Source: Neckera pumila
Taxonomy: Eukaryota; Streptophyta; Bryopsida; Hypnales; Neckeraceae
NCBI GenBank assembly: GCA_963969595.1
Contig: OZ018410.1
Location: 27,594,913-27,658,912 of the forward strand
Length of the DNA: 64,000 nucleotides
Direction of reading: 5' to 3'
Below, piece by piece: positions 12,989-25,131 of this stretch. The translations under genes and the position numbers were made by a program. The notes under the pieces were generated by a model, which did no database searches, had not been told where the DNA came from, and saw only the letters and a program-made list of their open reading frames with translations. Each line of letters starts with the position of its first letter. Within the stretch, counting starts at the first letter, position 1.

Positions 12989-13913
12989 TTAACTCCTAAA
13001 AGCCCATTGTCCCTTCGGGGGACAAATGCGTTTTCAGGCAGGTACCTACGGGCTGAAATTTTCTCCTAATTTTTTGAAACTTTTTTGGGAGGTAGAAAAG
13101 CTTATTAGCTTCACGGGAATATGATTTTTTTCACAATCGGTGCCTGGGAACAAAAGTTATAACCAAATAAGCTCAAAACAGGAGACGGCAGGCAATAAAA
13201 AAAATTTGCACTTTTTTTTTTCCTTTCTTAGTATTTTTTTTCTCATAGATTTATATTTTTGTCTATTTGGAAATCTTTGATTCATTTCATTTGGATTTGT
13301 TAAGAGAAAGTTATGGACATTCTTGTTTTCTGGGCAATTAGAGCATCTTTTTGAAAAAAATAACTTATAGGATTCATTTCTGAATGCAATTTTTCAAATT
13401 TTTCAATTTTTTTTTGCATGGTTTAGTTTACTTGCTGGAACAGTCTCACCGTTGGGATTAGTCAATTTTAATTCCATCTAAAATATATGAATATTTTAGA
13501 TTTTCCTTCTATCTCGTACCTACTTCTACTAAACAATTTTTTTAATAATGAAAATTAATTTTTTTGAATTTTTTTTTTTTTGATAGATTGTCAACTCAGT
13601 TCTCCGCTCTAAACATTTGAAGCTCAAAACTTTGTAGTGTAAAAATTTTAAATTTTAAATGTTCAAAGTCGAAAAATTCAGTCCCACAATGTGCTGAAAA
13701 ATTTGTTTTTTCACTTTAAATGTAGATATCTTGCAATCTGTGTAGTCAAAAAATTTAAAAAAATTTCCACACATTCTCATACTAGTTAGGTGTAATATCC
13801 TATGATTAGATGTGCTAAAAAAACTTTTTTAATTTTTTTTCACTCTTTGCTAAAAAAATGGCAATTTTGGATGTTTTTTGGCAGAAAAAAGGCCTTGGGC
13901 CTTCATGGGTTAA
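12989..13913 (-). mobile_element. TTAA-flanked non-autonomous element, long family B copy 1
   Basis: TTAA at 12989-12992 is followed by CTCCTAAAAGCCC; the other end reads CTTCATGGG then TTAA at 13910-13913. The internal sequence matches, in reverse, the elements starting at 51170 and 52899 (shared blocks include GAACAAAAGTTAT and AGGCCCAAGGCC on the complement). About 925 bp with no ORF. TTAA on both sides plus C-rich ends resembles piggyBac-type insertion; the transposase source is not in this window. Confidence 0.65.
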
Positions 13914-14650
13914 ACATACATATGCTATAAACACCTTCAAATAGTTGTAAGTATATACCTACAACTAGATTCAAGGCTCGTAGGCTCATTTCTTTGTGCT
14001 CACGTGCTAGCATCATTGAATGCACTAGGTCGTGGCAAATTTGGGATATTTTTTGTTAAAAAGAACATGACCCGTTTTTTAGGGGTTAAAAAGTATGTGA
14101 AATTTGAGTTATTTCCAAATTCTAAAAGTACCCTTGTACTAAACTCAAGGATCAATGTCTCTCTTGACATGGACATTCAATCCTCATTCTGAAACCTTCT
14201 AAAACAGGGCCACTTCACTCTACATTCCAGGTCCCCAAGTCCATTGAATTCTCAAAATCTAATTGGTTGAGAGTTGAAAATTGAGCCTTGGAGCTTCACA
14301 CTACATCTCCAACCCCACATTACTACAAAACACCTACATGGCAGCATTTTATGAGAGTTTTAGCGTCAAGAAAGTGAGATTTGGAGGCCGAATAGGATTC
14401 AGCAAAAGTAGAGACCCAACTCAACCTCAAAGTCCCTACTATTGTTTCAAATATAAAATTAGGAAAAAAAAACCATACACACCAATAACTAAAGTTCTAT
14501 TCAAATCTATACAAATCATGTTTGGTACTAAAAGTGCCTCCCAAAACAAGATTTTGACTTTCCAGTCCATTTTTTGAGTTACTCAATTGCTACACAATAT
14601 TGTTCAAAACACACAAGTTGGCATTGAGAGTTGGGACATCAGCCTTTACA
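13914..14650. other. Spacer, nothing recognised
   Basis: AT-rich, with a lone TTTAGGGGTTAA-type terminus near 14080 that suggests a truncated member of the TTAA-flanked families. There is one ORF of about 98 codons without any family resemblance. Confidence 0.4.
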
Positions 14651-15472
14651 TTAACCCCTAAGTGCCTCAGCCTTTCCAAATGTCTTTTTTCTATGAAAAT
14701 AGAGCATGGACTTACAGTTATCTCCAATGATGCAATTTTTTTTTTCTTCAAAATCTAACCGTGTTGATGTTTAAAGAGCTTGCTTATTAGTATGCACACC
14801 AATTTTGAATGCAAAATTGCATAAGAGTTGTGAGATCATAAAAAAAGAAATGTATAATTTTGATTATTAGTATGTTGCCCCTCTCTACAATGTTTGAGAA
14901 ATTTGCATATAAAAGTTTTTTGGAACTAGAGGTGATATGAACAACTACAAACCATGTTAGTACACTAAAATACACTTTCAAAAAATCTAATTTCACATGA
15001 AAAGCTATCAAATTTATTACACAATCCACCTTGCAATTCTTGAAATGCAACATCTTTTTACAAGTAGAAATCGCAAATAACTCCAAATCAACACTTGAAT
15101 GTTTAAATTTTCAACAGTGAAAATCATGAAAACACTTTACTCTTTCTATTGGGACCATTTTCAAAGCAAATGGATAAGTACAATTTTTTAGATATCAATT
15201 CAAGTGAAATTGGCAAGCTTTGCTTAGAGCCAAGAAATCAAGTAAAATTTGTAAGCTTTACTCTTCCACAATGAGACATATATGCCTTTGAGGACCTCTC
15301 AAAAAATCATATATTTACCTTTTTCAGTGAAAAATAAAAAATTTCAATAGTTAACCTTCAAAACTGCCCGTAAAAATTTTTTAAATGGTCAAAGGAATTT
15401 AATTGCCTACACCAAAACGAGCTTGAAATTTCAGAGCAACCAAATATGGTCACTCAGGCATTTAGGTGTTAA
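14651..15472. mobile_element. Probable TTAA-flanked element, about 820 bp
   Basis: The left end is TTAA at 14651-14654 followed by CCCCTAAGTGCC. The right end is GGCATTTAGGTG followed by TTAA at 15469-15472. The ends match each other inverted and match the other TTAA-flanked elements, but the interior was not matched to another copy here. No ORF with recognisable content. Confidence 0.5.
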
Positions 15473-18300
15473 GGTATGATGAAACCCGAAGTCCCCACAT
15501 TTGATTATTTTTTTTATGATTTTCCTTTCTACAACCCATCCAATGAAGTTGAGGTTTTGCCTCGAACGGGGACTTGGAAAGTTGGAACTTAGAGACGTAA
15601 ATTAACCCAATAACGCCGCCGGCGCCATTCTGTGGCATTGGAATGACAATACAATGAGTTGGACAGAGTTTTAAAGTATTTTTCATCCGGACTTTTTTTG
15701 TTTGATCTTTCATATTGGGTTATGAAGAGTATCTAATTGAGTTTGTAGTCTTGCGAGTATTTGTCTTCACTTAAATGAGAAGTTAGTGAAAAAAACGGAT
15801 CACAAAATATGCTATTTTAGTGTATTTTGGAAAGTTGTTGCTCCTTGCTCTAAATCTGAAATTTCTCCACAAAAATGATATTTTTTGAGTTTGAGCCCAA
15901 CTAACAAAGTGAAGGTCATCTACTCTAGTTTCTATTCCAAGTTGAATTTTGAAAAAATTCCTAACATTGCATATTTTATTGCAATTTCAACTTTGAATGC
16001 ATTTTCAATGTCTAATATTTTCTAATTATAGAATGACATGAAAATTGAGTTTACACCATGATGTTTGTCACCATAATATTCACACATGGTGAAATTTTCA
16101 GATTTTTTGAAATACTTTTCTATTTGATATGATTTTTCTTCACTTTTTCTTCAAAAATTCTCAAAAAAATATTTTTTCACCAAAAAATCTGAAAGATTTA
16201 TGAAGTATAGAAGACATGTAGTTCCATCTCTGAAAAATAAGTATAAAATTTTTCATTCATATCTAGTTGCAAAATGCTAGAAAGCTGAGTGATAGGTAGT
16301 GAGGCTTGAAATCAGTGGTCATGGGGCCGTCCTTCAAGGGTTAAGTTACCCCCAAGTCCCTCTGCCAACGCTGGCACGATGGGAAATATGTGATGCGTCT
16401 GACACTGATGAGCCCACTTGGAGTGTTGGACCCCATTTTCCTTGAAGCTGTGAAAGTCAGTAGTGTGTCATAGTGATGACACTGTTGTAAGGAAGGACTG
16501 CCATGACCCATCCTCCAACCAATAGAATCATGCTAAGTTTGAGAAAAATAAAAAATAAAATAAAAATCCGGTTTCAAATAAATAAATAAAAACAAAATTA
16601 AAATTAAAATTAAAATTAAAAAGGGAGGACTGTAACTTATTATTAGTTCCTTTGAATTTGGTCATGAACTGAACTGAAGGTCTCTTGGTGCAGAACTCCG
16701 TCATCTTTCAGTTGTTGTCCGGCTGCAGGAATGCACGGCATGACTAGCTTGAGATGCGCTTTACTTATGATCCACCCCCAATAGCTTGACAGGAACTTAT
16801 ACTCTTGACAAGTCCATCAGAAAAAAGAAAATGAGAAAAGAAAAAAGAAAATGAGAAAATGAGAAAATGAGAAAATGAGAAAAGAAAAAAGAAAAAAGAA
16901 AAAGAAAAATAAGAAGTTGAATTTTCAGTGTCACTGACTGACCAGACTATTCAAAATATGTGGTGGTGTATATGGGAAAAATTAGGGTTCCTAAGGCAAC
17001 CTTACTGAAGCTTTCAATTTGTGCTATACAGTTATTTTTTCAATGAAGACTGAGCGGAAGAGACCTCATCAGTCATGTGATTGACTCTCGGGGACTGAAG
17101 CAGAAGGGGAGGAGGCCTTGCATTGACGAAAGCTAGTAGCATCTACTGAGGTAGAAAAGTATAAAAGGTTTTAGTAGGGATCTGATTTCAACCCTTCTAG
17201 AATTTTGGGTCATTGATGGAATTAAGCCCTAAGGGATGGTTGCTCTTCCAAGGGACATTTGGTAATTTGGGTAGGGTCCAAGGAAGTCAATTTTAGTGCT
17301 CGATCTTTGCAAAGTCTTGACACAAGGCGTTGAAATGTGTTCCTTTTTGTGGAAATATGTATGTTGTTTTTAATAAGGTGTCTCGGTCACAAGTTATGTC
17401 CCGTTGATGTCCTTTTGGATAAGGTGGGTAGCTTTGAGCAACAAGTTCTATACCTCCTTGTACTTGTGAAATGTGGTAAGTATGTGGCAGAGATGATATA
17501 GAAAAAAATGGTAAAAACACACTACATGCAATGCAAAATATTCACTCCATGAGGGATCAAAGTTTGCTAACCATGTTGGACATGACCAAAAAAATTTGAT
17601 TTTCTCTTCCAATTTCAAATGAGCTACTATCTTGCAATCTTCACATACAAAGTTCCCAAAAAAAGTCGTGCACATCTCCGTAGTAGTTTAGTATAGTTTT
17701 CTACGATTAAATTTCAAAACAAACTCCCCCTTCAATGTTGGCTCTATGCGCCATTAAATAGTAATCTTGACAACTTCTACCCAAAGCACGTCTCCATCCT
17801 TGAGGGATTAACTTTAATAGTACCCTCTGAATTTTTTAACTTCCTAATGAATAAATACATCTTCATCCACAATTTGCATCTTTTGTCCTTATCCATGGGT
17901 GCAAATAGCCTCATTGTTTCTATGAAAATTGTTTCTTAAATTGCCCCAAATAACGGGAAACAAAAACTGTAGATTATGCATACAATATTGAAACAAAAGT
18001 GAACAAAAAAATAAAAGAAGAAATAAAAGTCTCACTCAGTCGGGCATAGAAATTCAATCCATAAATTCATTTTCTAATAAAAACATTGAAATTTTTTATT
18101 TATCACAAATGGAAATTCAAGTTCATATTTGGAATCGGAGCCTCCAAAATGCAGCAGGAGAGGCTATGAAATACATAATGCACTCGGAGGGATTTCTCTT
18201 TAATAATATATGCTCCTCCTGTAGCAGAATCTCACCATTGCAAGGAAGGGCGTTAAGACCAGCGGAATGCACCCGCGCACACGGTAGATTGCACCCCGTG
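15473..18300. other. Spacer with low-complexity tracts
   Basis: No gene is recognised. It holds A-rich simple sequence at about 16533-16625 (AAAATTAAAATT type) and a GAAAATGA/GAAAAAA tract at about 16822-16912. A terminus-like CCTTCAAGGGTTAA lies near 16340. The sequence around 16350-17290 is somewhat less AT-rich but has no exon-like structure. Confidence 0.5.
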
Positions 18301-18302
18301 CA

Positions 18303-18426
18303 TTATACAGGGGAAGGCCTCAAGGGGAAAGGGTCCCTGCATTTTTGGGCATGACCTCGGGCTAACGCTTTCGGTCTAGTGCCCTTAATGCAGGACCCCC
18401 CTCCCCTCGAGGCCTTCCCCTATACA
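18303..18426. repeat. GC-rich imperfect inverted repeat
   Basis: The left arm TACAGGGGAAGGCCTC (from about 18305), continuing through GGTCCCTGCATT, pairs with the right arm CAGGACCCC...GAGGCCTTCCCCTATA (to about 18424). The loop, about 30 bases, contains GCTAACGCTTTCGG. Arms are about 45 bp with a few mismatches. Possibly the paired ends of a small foldback element. Confidence 0.65.
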
Positions 18427-18882
18427 AAAGTAAAAAATAAAAAAGATAAGGGGTGTTTTTTTACTCGTTAATACATGTGAATATCCAAAGCCGTTTTGAG
18501 CTAATGGAATCGTTCAAAAAACCCTTCAACCTCCTATTGAGCAATGATCACTTTTGAACAATTGATCACTCCAAAGTGAATATTCCATTTTCTTTGAGGG
18601 AATCGCACGAATTTGCACAAACAAATTGGGAATGTATTCCTCTACTTTCAAATGAATGTGCGCACATTTGTTGAATAAGCCATCCACATTTACCATCCAC
18701 ATGACTCCAGTGATGCCTGATCGCTCTGCCTTTTGCTTGACCGGACCCCAAAGCAGGATCAATTCAAAATCCTGAGCAGCTCTGGCTGGCGTGTGCAAGC
18801 CAAGCTAATGCACGGATGATGATGGTTTTTCCGTACCCGCAATCCAGGGCAGTGAGGGCCAACGAAGGATGAGACAAGGGCC

Positions 18883-18922
18883 GGGTGACGTCACCCACCC
18901 CAGGGGATAGGGGTGACGTCAC
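18883..18922. promoter_or_regulatory. Paired TGACGTCA (CRE/C-box-like) palindromes
   Basis: GGGTGACGTCACCC is a perfect 14-bp palindrome at 18883-18896, and GGGTGACGTCAC recurs at 18911-18922, followed by a CA run. TGACGTCA is a classical bZIP (TGA/CRE-type) core. The pair lies in the only strongly GC-rich patch of the spacer (about 18830-19180). No gene start was found beside it, so function is unproven. Confidence 0.45.
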
Positions 18923-19176
18923 ACACACACACACTCCGCGCGGGTCCCGGCCTCCCGGCCCCCCGGCCCCCCGAGATTGGCCGAGTCGGCCTCTACAGTG
19001 TCCCCCTTTTTATTACTCCTAATCAGACAGAGCCTGGCTGCCGGGCACTGGCTGCATGCAAGCAGTGCCTTTCTTCCTCAGGCAAGTGGGCTGGGAAGTT
19101 GCTCGGCACTGCGCCCCACTTGCAAGTGGGCTGCCAGGCCTGCCTGTCTGGTTGGCTGCCTGGCCTGGCGCTCCTA

Positions 19177-19624
19177 CTAAGGTAAAAGACCCCATTGCGG
19201 TCAGAATTAGGAGTGTGCCTACATGCCATTGCTGAAATTTTTCAAATTTTTTCCCACACAAAGATAAGTGTGAGAGACAATGAGGGCATTTGAAATTATA
19301 TTTTTTGGACTAAGTATGAATTAGTTCTGAATTTTTGAAGTGATCAGCCCATAGGAGTCTATAAGCTACTTCATGACCAACAAAATCTGAATCCAATATG
19401 GTCATCTTCCTACCCAATGTAGTCACAACATTTCAAACATGGAAGACCTAAAAAGTCAGTTTTTACAAAGAATTTTACACTGAAAAGTTGGAAGTACCTA
19501 TTGAAATCACTAATTACTCCATAACTACCATGTAAGGCATTGATTGTGGTCTAAAAAACCACAATGGGGTCATCAGGTGTCCATCATGGGTCATTTGACC
19601 GCAATGGTGGGTCATTTACCTTAG
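19177..19624. mobile_element. TIR element C, copy 1 (448 bp)
   Basis: Begins CTAAGGTAAAAGACCCCATTG and ends with the near-complement CAATGGTGGGTCATTTACCTTAG. The same sequence recurs in the same orientation at 24686-25131 with few differences. TA flanks copy 1 on both sides (TA|CTAAGG and CCTTAG|TA), but the duplication is not clear at copy 2. No coding capacity. Confidence 0.8.
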
Positions 19625-22201
19625 TAAGTTACTTTAAACTTATTAAAAGCCGGACCTTGGATGCAAGTGGGCTTGCAGTCTTGCCCCATTTCAGCTCCCT
19701 CACGCTTCTCTAGGCGGACTTCCAGATTCGGTCAATCAGTGGGGAGTGGGGAGGAGGAAGAGAGAGAGCCTCACTTTCGTTCAGTTCGTCCTCCTCTCTA
19801 ACTTAACTTAGCTTTAGTCTCGACTGTACGATCGACTGGGCACGACTACAGTAGCTGGACACGATTTCTTTTTACTAGGAGCCTCCTCTCGGGCAGTGTC
19901 CGCTCCGTCCGGATGTGATCGAACCAAGAAACGTCGCAAAATTTTAATGCAAGGAAAGGGAAGCAAGCGTTATTTTCTCCTCTGCCATGAAATTCTGGTT
20001 CATTTGTTTCAAAAAAGAAAGAAAGGGAAGCATTAACTTACTGTAAACTACAAACGAAGGCTGTAATTAAGTTCATAAAAACGTTAAAAAACAACGCCGC
20101 AGTGCATCGAAGCAAGACATAAGTAATAGAAAAGCCTACGGACCTTCGGGACGGATGTCGCAACAGATACGAAATTCAGTCGTCTCCTGACGAAGCTCTT
20201 TCGCATAGAATTTTCGTCAAATTTCACTCTCCGATCCGAAGAGACTAGTCCTCGGCGATCGCCAGACAGAAAATTAAGTTACTCCAAACTACTTCACTAC
20301 GTAAGTTACTCGGTGAAGATTAAATCGAAGCGACGTCTCAAATTGCGAGAGAAAACGGAATATTCCAGAAATGCACAAGCTGCAAAAAATTTGATGAGAA
20401 ATAGTTGGACGGACAAGCTCCGTTTTTACTGTACGCGTTTATTCTTGTGTCAAAGTCTACTGCGTTTTAATTCTAGCACTGATGAAATTATTGCCCTTCA
20501 TAATTATAATTGCGTGGTTAATTATTGATATGCGCCAGTTATTCTTTGCATTTTTTACTAGAATTAAAGAGTGGTAATTTGTTTAGGCTTTTCACTGTGA
20601 ATTGGCTATTTGGGAAATGAATCGACTCATTTGTAATTAGACGCCAATTCTCTATACCTTGCTCTCGAGTACCCTACAATCCTCCATAACATTGAATGCT
20701 AAGCTTGAATTCAAGTCATGAACCGGTATAACTCCGGGTTGCCTATGATGACTATTATATAGTGGTGGACCTCTTTCAAAAGACTAACTCCGAGTACAAG
20801 CGTCTTCATAGAACCCTAATCAACCTATTTATAATGATTCACTTGTCTGTTAGCACTTACAAGTGCAAAGAAAGAGTGCTTTGATTGAGCCTTTCGTCCA
20901 AGTGCAAACAATAGTTTAGACACGTAGAAGGGCAATGTCCAGTTGCGACTATTTAAATTGATTAATGGATCCTTTGGGATCCGTATAGAATTCTCATATA
21001 GACTCATTTAACTAGAACTGGTTTGAGGGGTGGGAAATGGCTCCATTGGAGATATTCTTACTATTCTCCGTGAGGCTCTAAAACACTCCTCCTCTCAAAA
21101 AAAATGGGCCTTCAAATTATTTTCTATACAGATCACTTCATTTGTCCTTGATACCTAAAATATCTTGAGGTTGAGAGGGCCCATAGTACCATTGGTGAAG
21201 AATAAAGAGTAGTTTAGTCTCAAAGATTGAATTCAAAAAATTTAACTTTACTGTTGGAATTTGAGATCTCCAATTAACTAGTGGAAGTCAAGAAATACAA
21301 AATTAATCAACCATATGCAGAAGACTTTGTTTTTTGGCTCTTAGTGGTAAATTCTAATGCTTTTATTATTACCTTCTTTTTTATCCTAGTTCAAATTGTA
21401 GTGCTTTTATTTTTGTCTTGTAAGATCCACCTTCAAATAGAAACCTAAAAGGTTATAGCCAACATGTTAGGGGGGGGTATTTTTAAAAATTATTGTGTTT
21501 TAAGAATAGCCTCAAAGAGAGAATAATAGGAACAGAAATGCAATTTTGGAGCTTTGGAGAAAAAAATGAATTTTGGCTTGACAAAAATCTAGAGAAGTAT
21601 CTTTCATTTATGCAAGATTTTATTTTTCTTCAAACTTTGACATAATCTAATTTACAATCTTGCCCAAAAATCATAGAACCAAGTATCCAAACTAGTTACA
21701 CCATAAATGAATAGGCAAAATTACTTTTTTACTATTCATTTGTTCCATTTAGCTCCCGTTATTAGCTCTTGGAAATGTCCATCACCCACCTATTGAATGT
21801 TGACTCTCTTCAAAGTTACAGAATTCAATATTTAATTAGCTTAGTCAGAAGTTGGGTAGTTTCTACAATGATTAATTTTAGGGGCACTTCATACTATAGC
21901 TAAAAGTTGAGAAGCCATCGATTTTTGCCAATCATACTACAAGAAACCAAAAATCCGATAATGTAATTCGTGAAAATAGAAGGCCTCTTGACCTTTGGTC
22001 ATATTGTAAAGTGCCCCTTATTATTGAAGGCATAGTGTTAATTTCAACACGAAAAAACTGTGAAAATTAATACAAGACAATAACAAATTGAAGGCTTGCA
22101 TTCATTTAAAATAGCGTGACATCGGTAAATTAGTGTCGCTTGCCCTACTGCAGTGGGATGCATCAGAGTGATCTTCATTCTTCAGCGGTCATAGAGCACC
22201 T
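19625..22201. other. Spacer, no recognised gene
   Basis: The first part (to about 20530) is less AT-rich and includes GA-rich sequence, but no ORF over 75 codons and no domain is seen. The rest is AT-rich. It could hold a decayed gene leader or a non-coding transcript; the sequence alone does not decide. Confidence 0.4.
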
Positions 22202-23132
22202 TTAACCCCTAAAGTTCCTTGACTATGTTCTCACCAAAAATGCTCCAAAACTGCCATTTCTAGCACAAGCACCAAATTTTTGAAAAATATCAATTTTGGC
22301 ACATGTAACCATAGGATCTTGTAGTACTCTAGTTTGAGAATGTGTGAAAAAATTTCAGAAATTTCCATCATGTAGATTGGAAGATACTAGCGTTTGAAGT
22401 GGCAAAAGTCCTTTTTTTAGCCTTGCAAAAAACCACGCAATTGCACTTCGCAAGGTCAGATTATTATGAAAAAAAGTCTAAAATGGTTGTGCTTCTTTGG
22501 ATTCATCTTTTAGAGCAAGTTGGCTACATGCCTAAAAAATTTCAAATCATTTGGTATTGTACAACATATACAAAAATAATAGTAAGTACAAAAAAGTAGA
22601 GAATGATCCAAAATACTAAACTGTTAAGAATTTAATTATGGAATTGAAAAATGTCAATTCCAATGGTTGTAATGTCGTAATAAAAAACCTACATCCTATG
22701 AATTTATTTTTTTCAAAAAATATTAAAAATGGAGTTAAATAAACAACTTCAAAGTTTATTTCAGAGTAGAAAATCTAGAACTGCCCGCAAACTAAAAAAC
22801 CTCATAACATTTGACTCATTGGTCAAAATGGAATGATTCAAAGCTTTCCACGTATATATAACTCTAGAAAACCAATTTCAAATTTTTATTTTTGAAAAAA
22901 GTGATTTTTTCTAATCTACTCGGACTTACTACCCAGTTACAAAAAAAAGTAACATATTTGGCCATAACTTTTGACTCCTATTTTCAAATGTCATGAAATT
23001 TAGTGCATATGAAAGATACTCCTCGCACCCACTTTCTATTAAAATTTCAGCTTAAAATATGAAAATCTCTAGTCACTCGTACCTGCCCAAAAATTTTATG
23101 TTGCCTAAAATTGCATGCAGGTCCTTTAGGGG
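22202..23132 (+). mobile_element. TTAA-flanked element, long family A copy 1
   Basis: Starts with TTAA (22202-22205) then CCCCTAAAGTTCCTTGAC and ends GTCCTTTAGGGG at 23121-23132. The right TTAA has decayed to ATAT. Closely similar to 23574-24497 and 51608-52498 along its whole length (for example ATGTTCTCACCAAAAATGCT near the left end and CATAACTTTTGACTC near the right). About 930 bp, non-coding. Confidence 0.75.
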
Positions 23133-23573
23133 ATATAATACAAATATATGTAAATCAAACCGGTAATGGTGAAGTTTAGTGTTGCAATACTAATTACAAA
23201 CTCTAACACTAAATGCTAATGTTACCAACTACTAGATTTTAACTAAATTTCTATCAAGAAAACCTAAATTCTTATCAAGGTAGTTCACCTTGTACTAAAC
23301 TGGTGTCCAATATGCACACTATTTGCCAACTGAATGAGAACTAGAGTGAATTATATTGTAAGGTAAAGTAACACAATAGAGACCATAACACTGAACTACA
23401 CTATGAGTAAAGTTCTTTTAAAGCCATCAATGTTCATTGGACAAAGCAAGAATTTCATCATAGCTCATAGCCCAAATGCATGTAAGACAAGGTGAGTAGA
23501 TCATTTTGGAATAACTTGACGTTTGTTAATTCTCAACTCATTGTTTTAGTGTTGGATTGGATCTTAATCCCTA

Positions 23574-24497
23574 AAGTTCCTTGACTATGTTCTCATCAAA
23601 AATGCTCCAAAACTAACATTTGTAGGACAAGTACCAAATTCTTGAAAAATATCCTTTTTGGACACATGTAACCTTAGGGTCTTGTAGTACTTTGGTTTGG
23701 AAATGTGTGGAAAAAATTTCAGAAATTTCCATTGTGTAGATTGGAAGATATTAGCGTTTGAAGTGGCAAAAGTCCATTTTTTGGCCCTGCAAAAAAACGG
23801 GCAGCTGCACTTCACAAGGTCAGATTATTATGAAAAAAAGTCTAAAATGGTTGTGCTTCTTTGGATTCATTCTTTAGGGCAAGTTGGCGACATGCTTGAA
23901 AATTTTCAGATTATTTGGAATTGTACAACATATAGGGAAAAAATAGTAAGTAGAAAGAAGTAGAAAATGGTTCAAAACACTAAATTGTTAAGAATTTAAT
24001 TATGGAATTGAAAAATGCCAATCCCAATGGTTGCAATGTTGAAATAAACAGTCTACATCCTAGAATTTTATTTTGTTTGAAAAATGTTGAAAATCGAGTG
24101 AAATAAACAACTTTAAAGTTTATTTTAGAGTAGACAATCCATAACTGCCCGCAAACTCAAAATCCTCGTAACATTTGATTCATTGATCAAACTGGAATGA
24201 TTAAAAGCTTTCCATGTATATATAAATCTACTAAACTAATTTCAAATTTTTATGTTTGAAGAAAGTCATTTTTTCTTGATCTGCTCGGACTGCCTAAGTT
24301 GAGAAACAAACAACATATTAGGCCATAACTTTTGACTCATATTTCCAAATGCCATGAAATCTGGTGCATATGAAAGATATTCCTTGTCCCCACCTTCTAT
24401 AAACGTTTTAGCTCAAAGTATGCAAATCTCCAGTCACAAGTACCTGCCCAAATTTTCTATGTTGCCAAAAAGCCCATGTTGATCCTTTAGGGGTTAA
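23574..24497 (+). mobile_element. TTAA-flanked element, long family A copy 2
   Basis: TTAA at 23574-23577 followed by TCCCTAAAGTTCC; the right end is GATCCTTTAGGGG plus TTAA at 24494-24497. Same orientation as copy 1, 441 bp downstream of it. Both copies contain a similar short open frame of 66-88 codons, explained by nucleotide similarity; no transposase motif is visible. Confidence 0.8.
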
Positions 24498-24685
24498 AAA
24501 ATTATACAGCAATAGATTTACAAATTTAAACATGAAACGACGGGACCTCTCGTTAAGGTTGTCGACCAAAAAGGATCTGATTTTTGGACCAATAAGAATA
24601 TTCTTTGTTTTTACACCAACCTTGAAAGTCATCCACCAACTGCTTTTGGGTCTCAACATTCTTACTAGACCTTTTGTCATTGAAT

Positions 24686-25131
24686 TAAGGTAAAAGACCC
24701 CATTGCGGTCAGAATTAGGAGTGTGCCTATATGCCATTGCTGAAATTTTTCAAATTTTTTCCCACACAAAGATAAGTGTGAGAGACAGTGAGGGCATTTG
24801 AAATTATATTTTTTGGACCAAGTATGAATTAGTTCTGAATTTTTGAAGTGATCAGCCCATAGAAGTCTGTAGGCTACTTCATGACCAACAAAATCTGAAT
24901 CCAATATGGTCATCTTCCTTCCCAATGTAGTCACAACATTTTCAAACATGGAAGACCTAAAAAGTCAATTTTTACAAAGAATTTTACACTGAAAAGTTGA
25001 AAGTACCTATTGAGATCACTAATTACTCCATAACTACCATGTAAGACATTGATTGTGGTCTAAAAAACCACAATGGGATCATTAGGTGTCCATAATGGGT
25101 CATTTGACTGCAATGGGGTCATTTACCTTAG
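24686..25131. mobile_element. TIR element C, copy 2 (446 bp)
   Basis: Near-identical to 19177-19624, starting TAAGGTAAAAGACCCC and ending GGGGTCATTTACCTTAG. Terminal inverted repeats of about 25 bp are clear. The high identity of the pair suggests recent activity or segmental duplication. Confidence 0.8.

Noticed and set aside
16533..16912. A-rich and GAAAA-rich tracts as a possible regulatory element
   Set aside because: Simple low-complexity sequence with no flanking gene; common in AT-rich plant DNA.
22399..23963. Similar short ORFs (66 and 88 codons) in the two adjacent family A elements
   Set aside because: The similarity equals that of the surrounding non-coding element, and no equivalent long frame is seen on the + strand of the copy at 51608; not a conserved protein.
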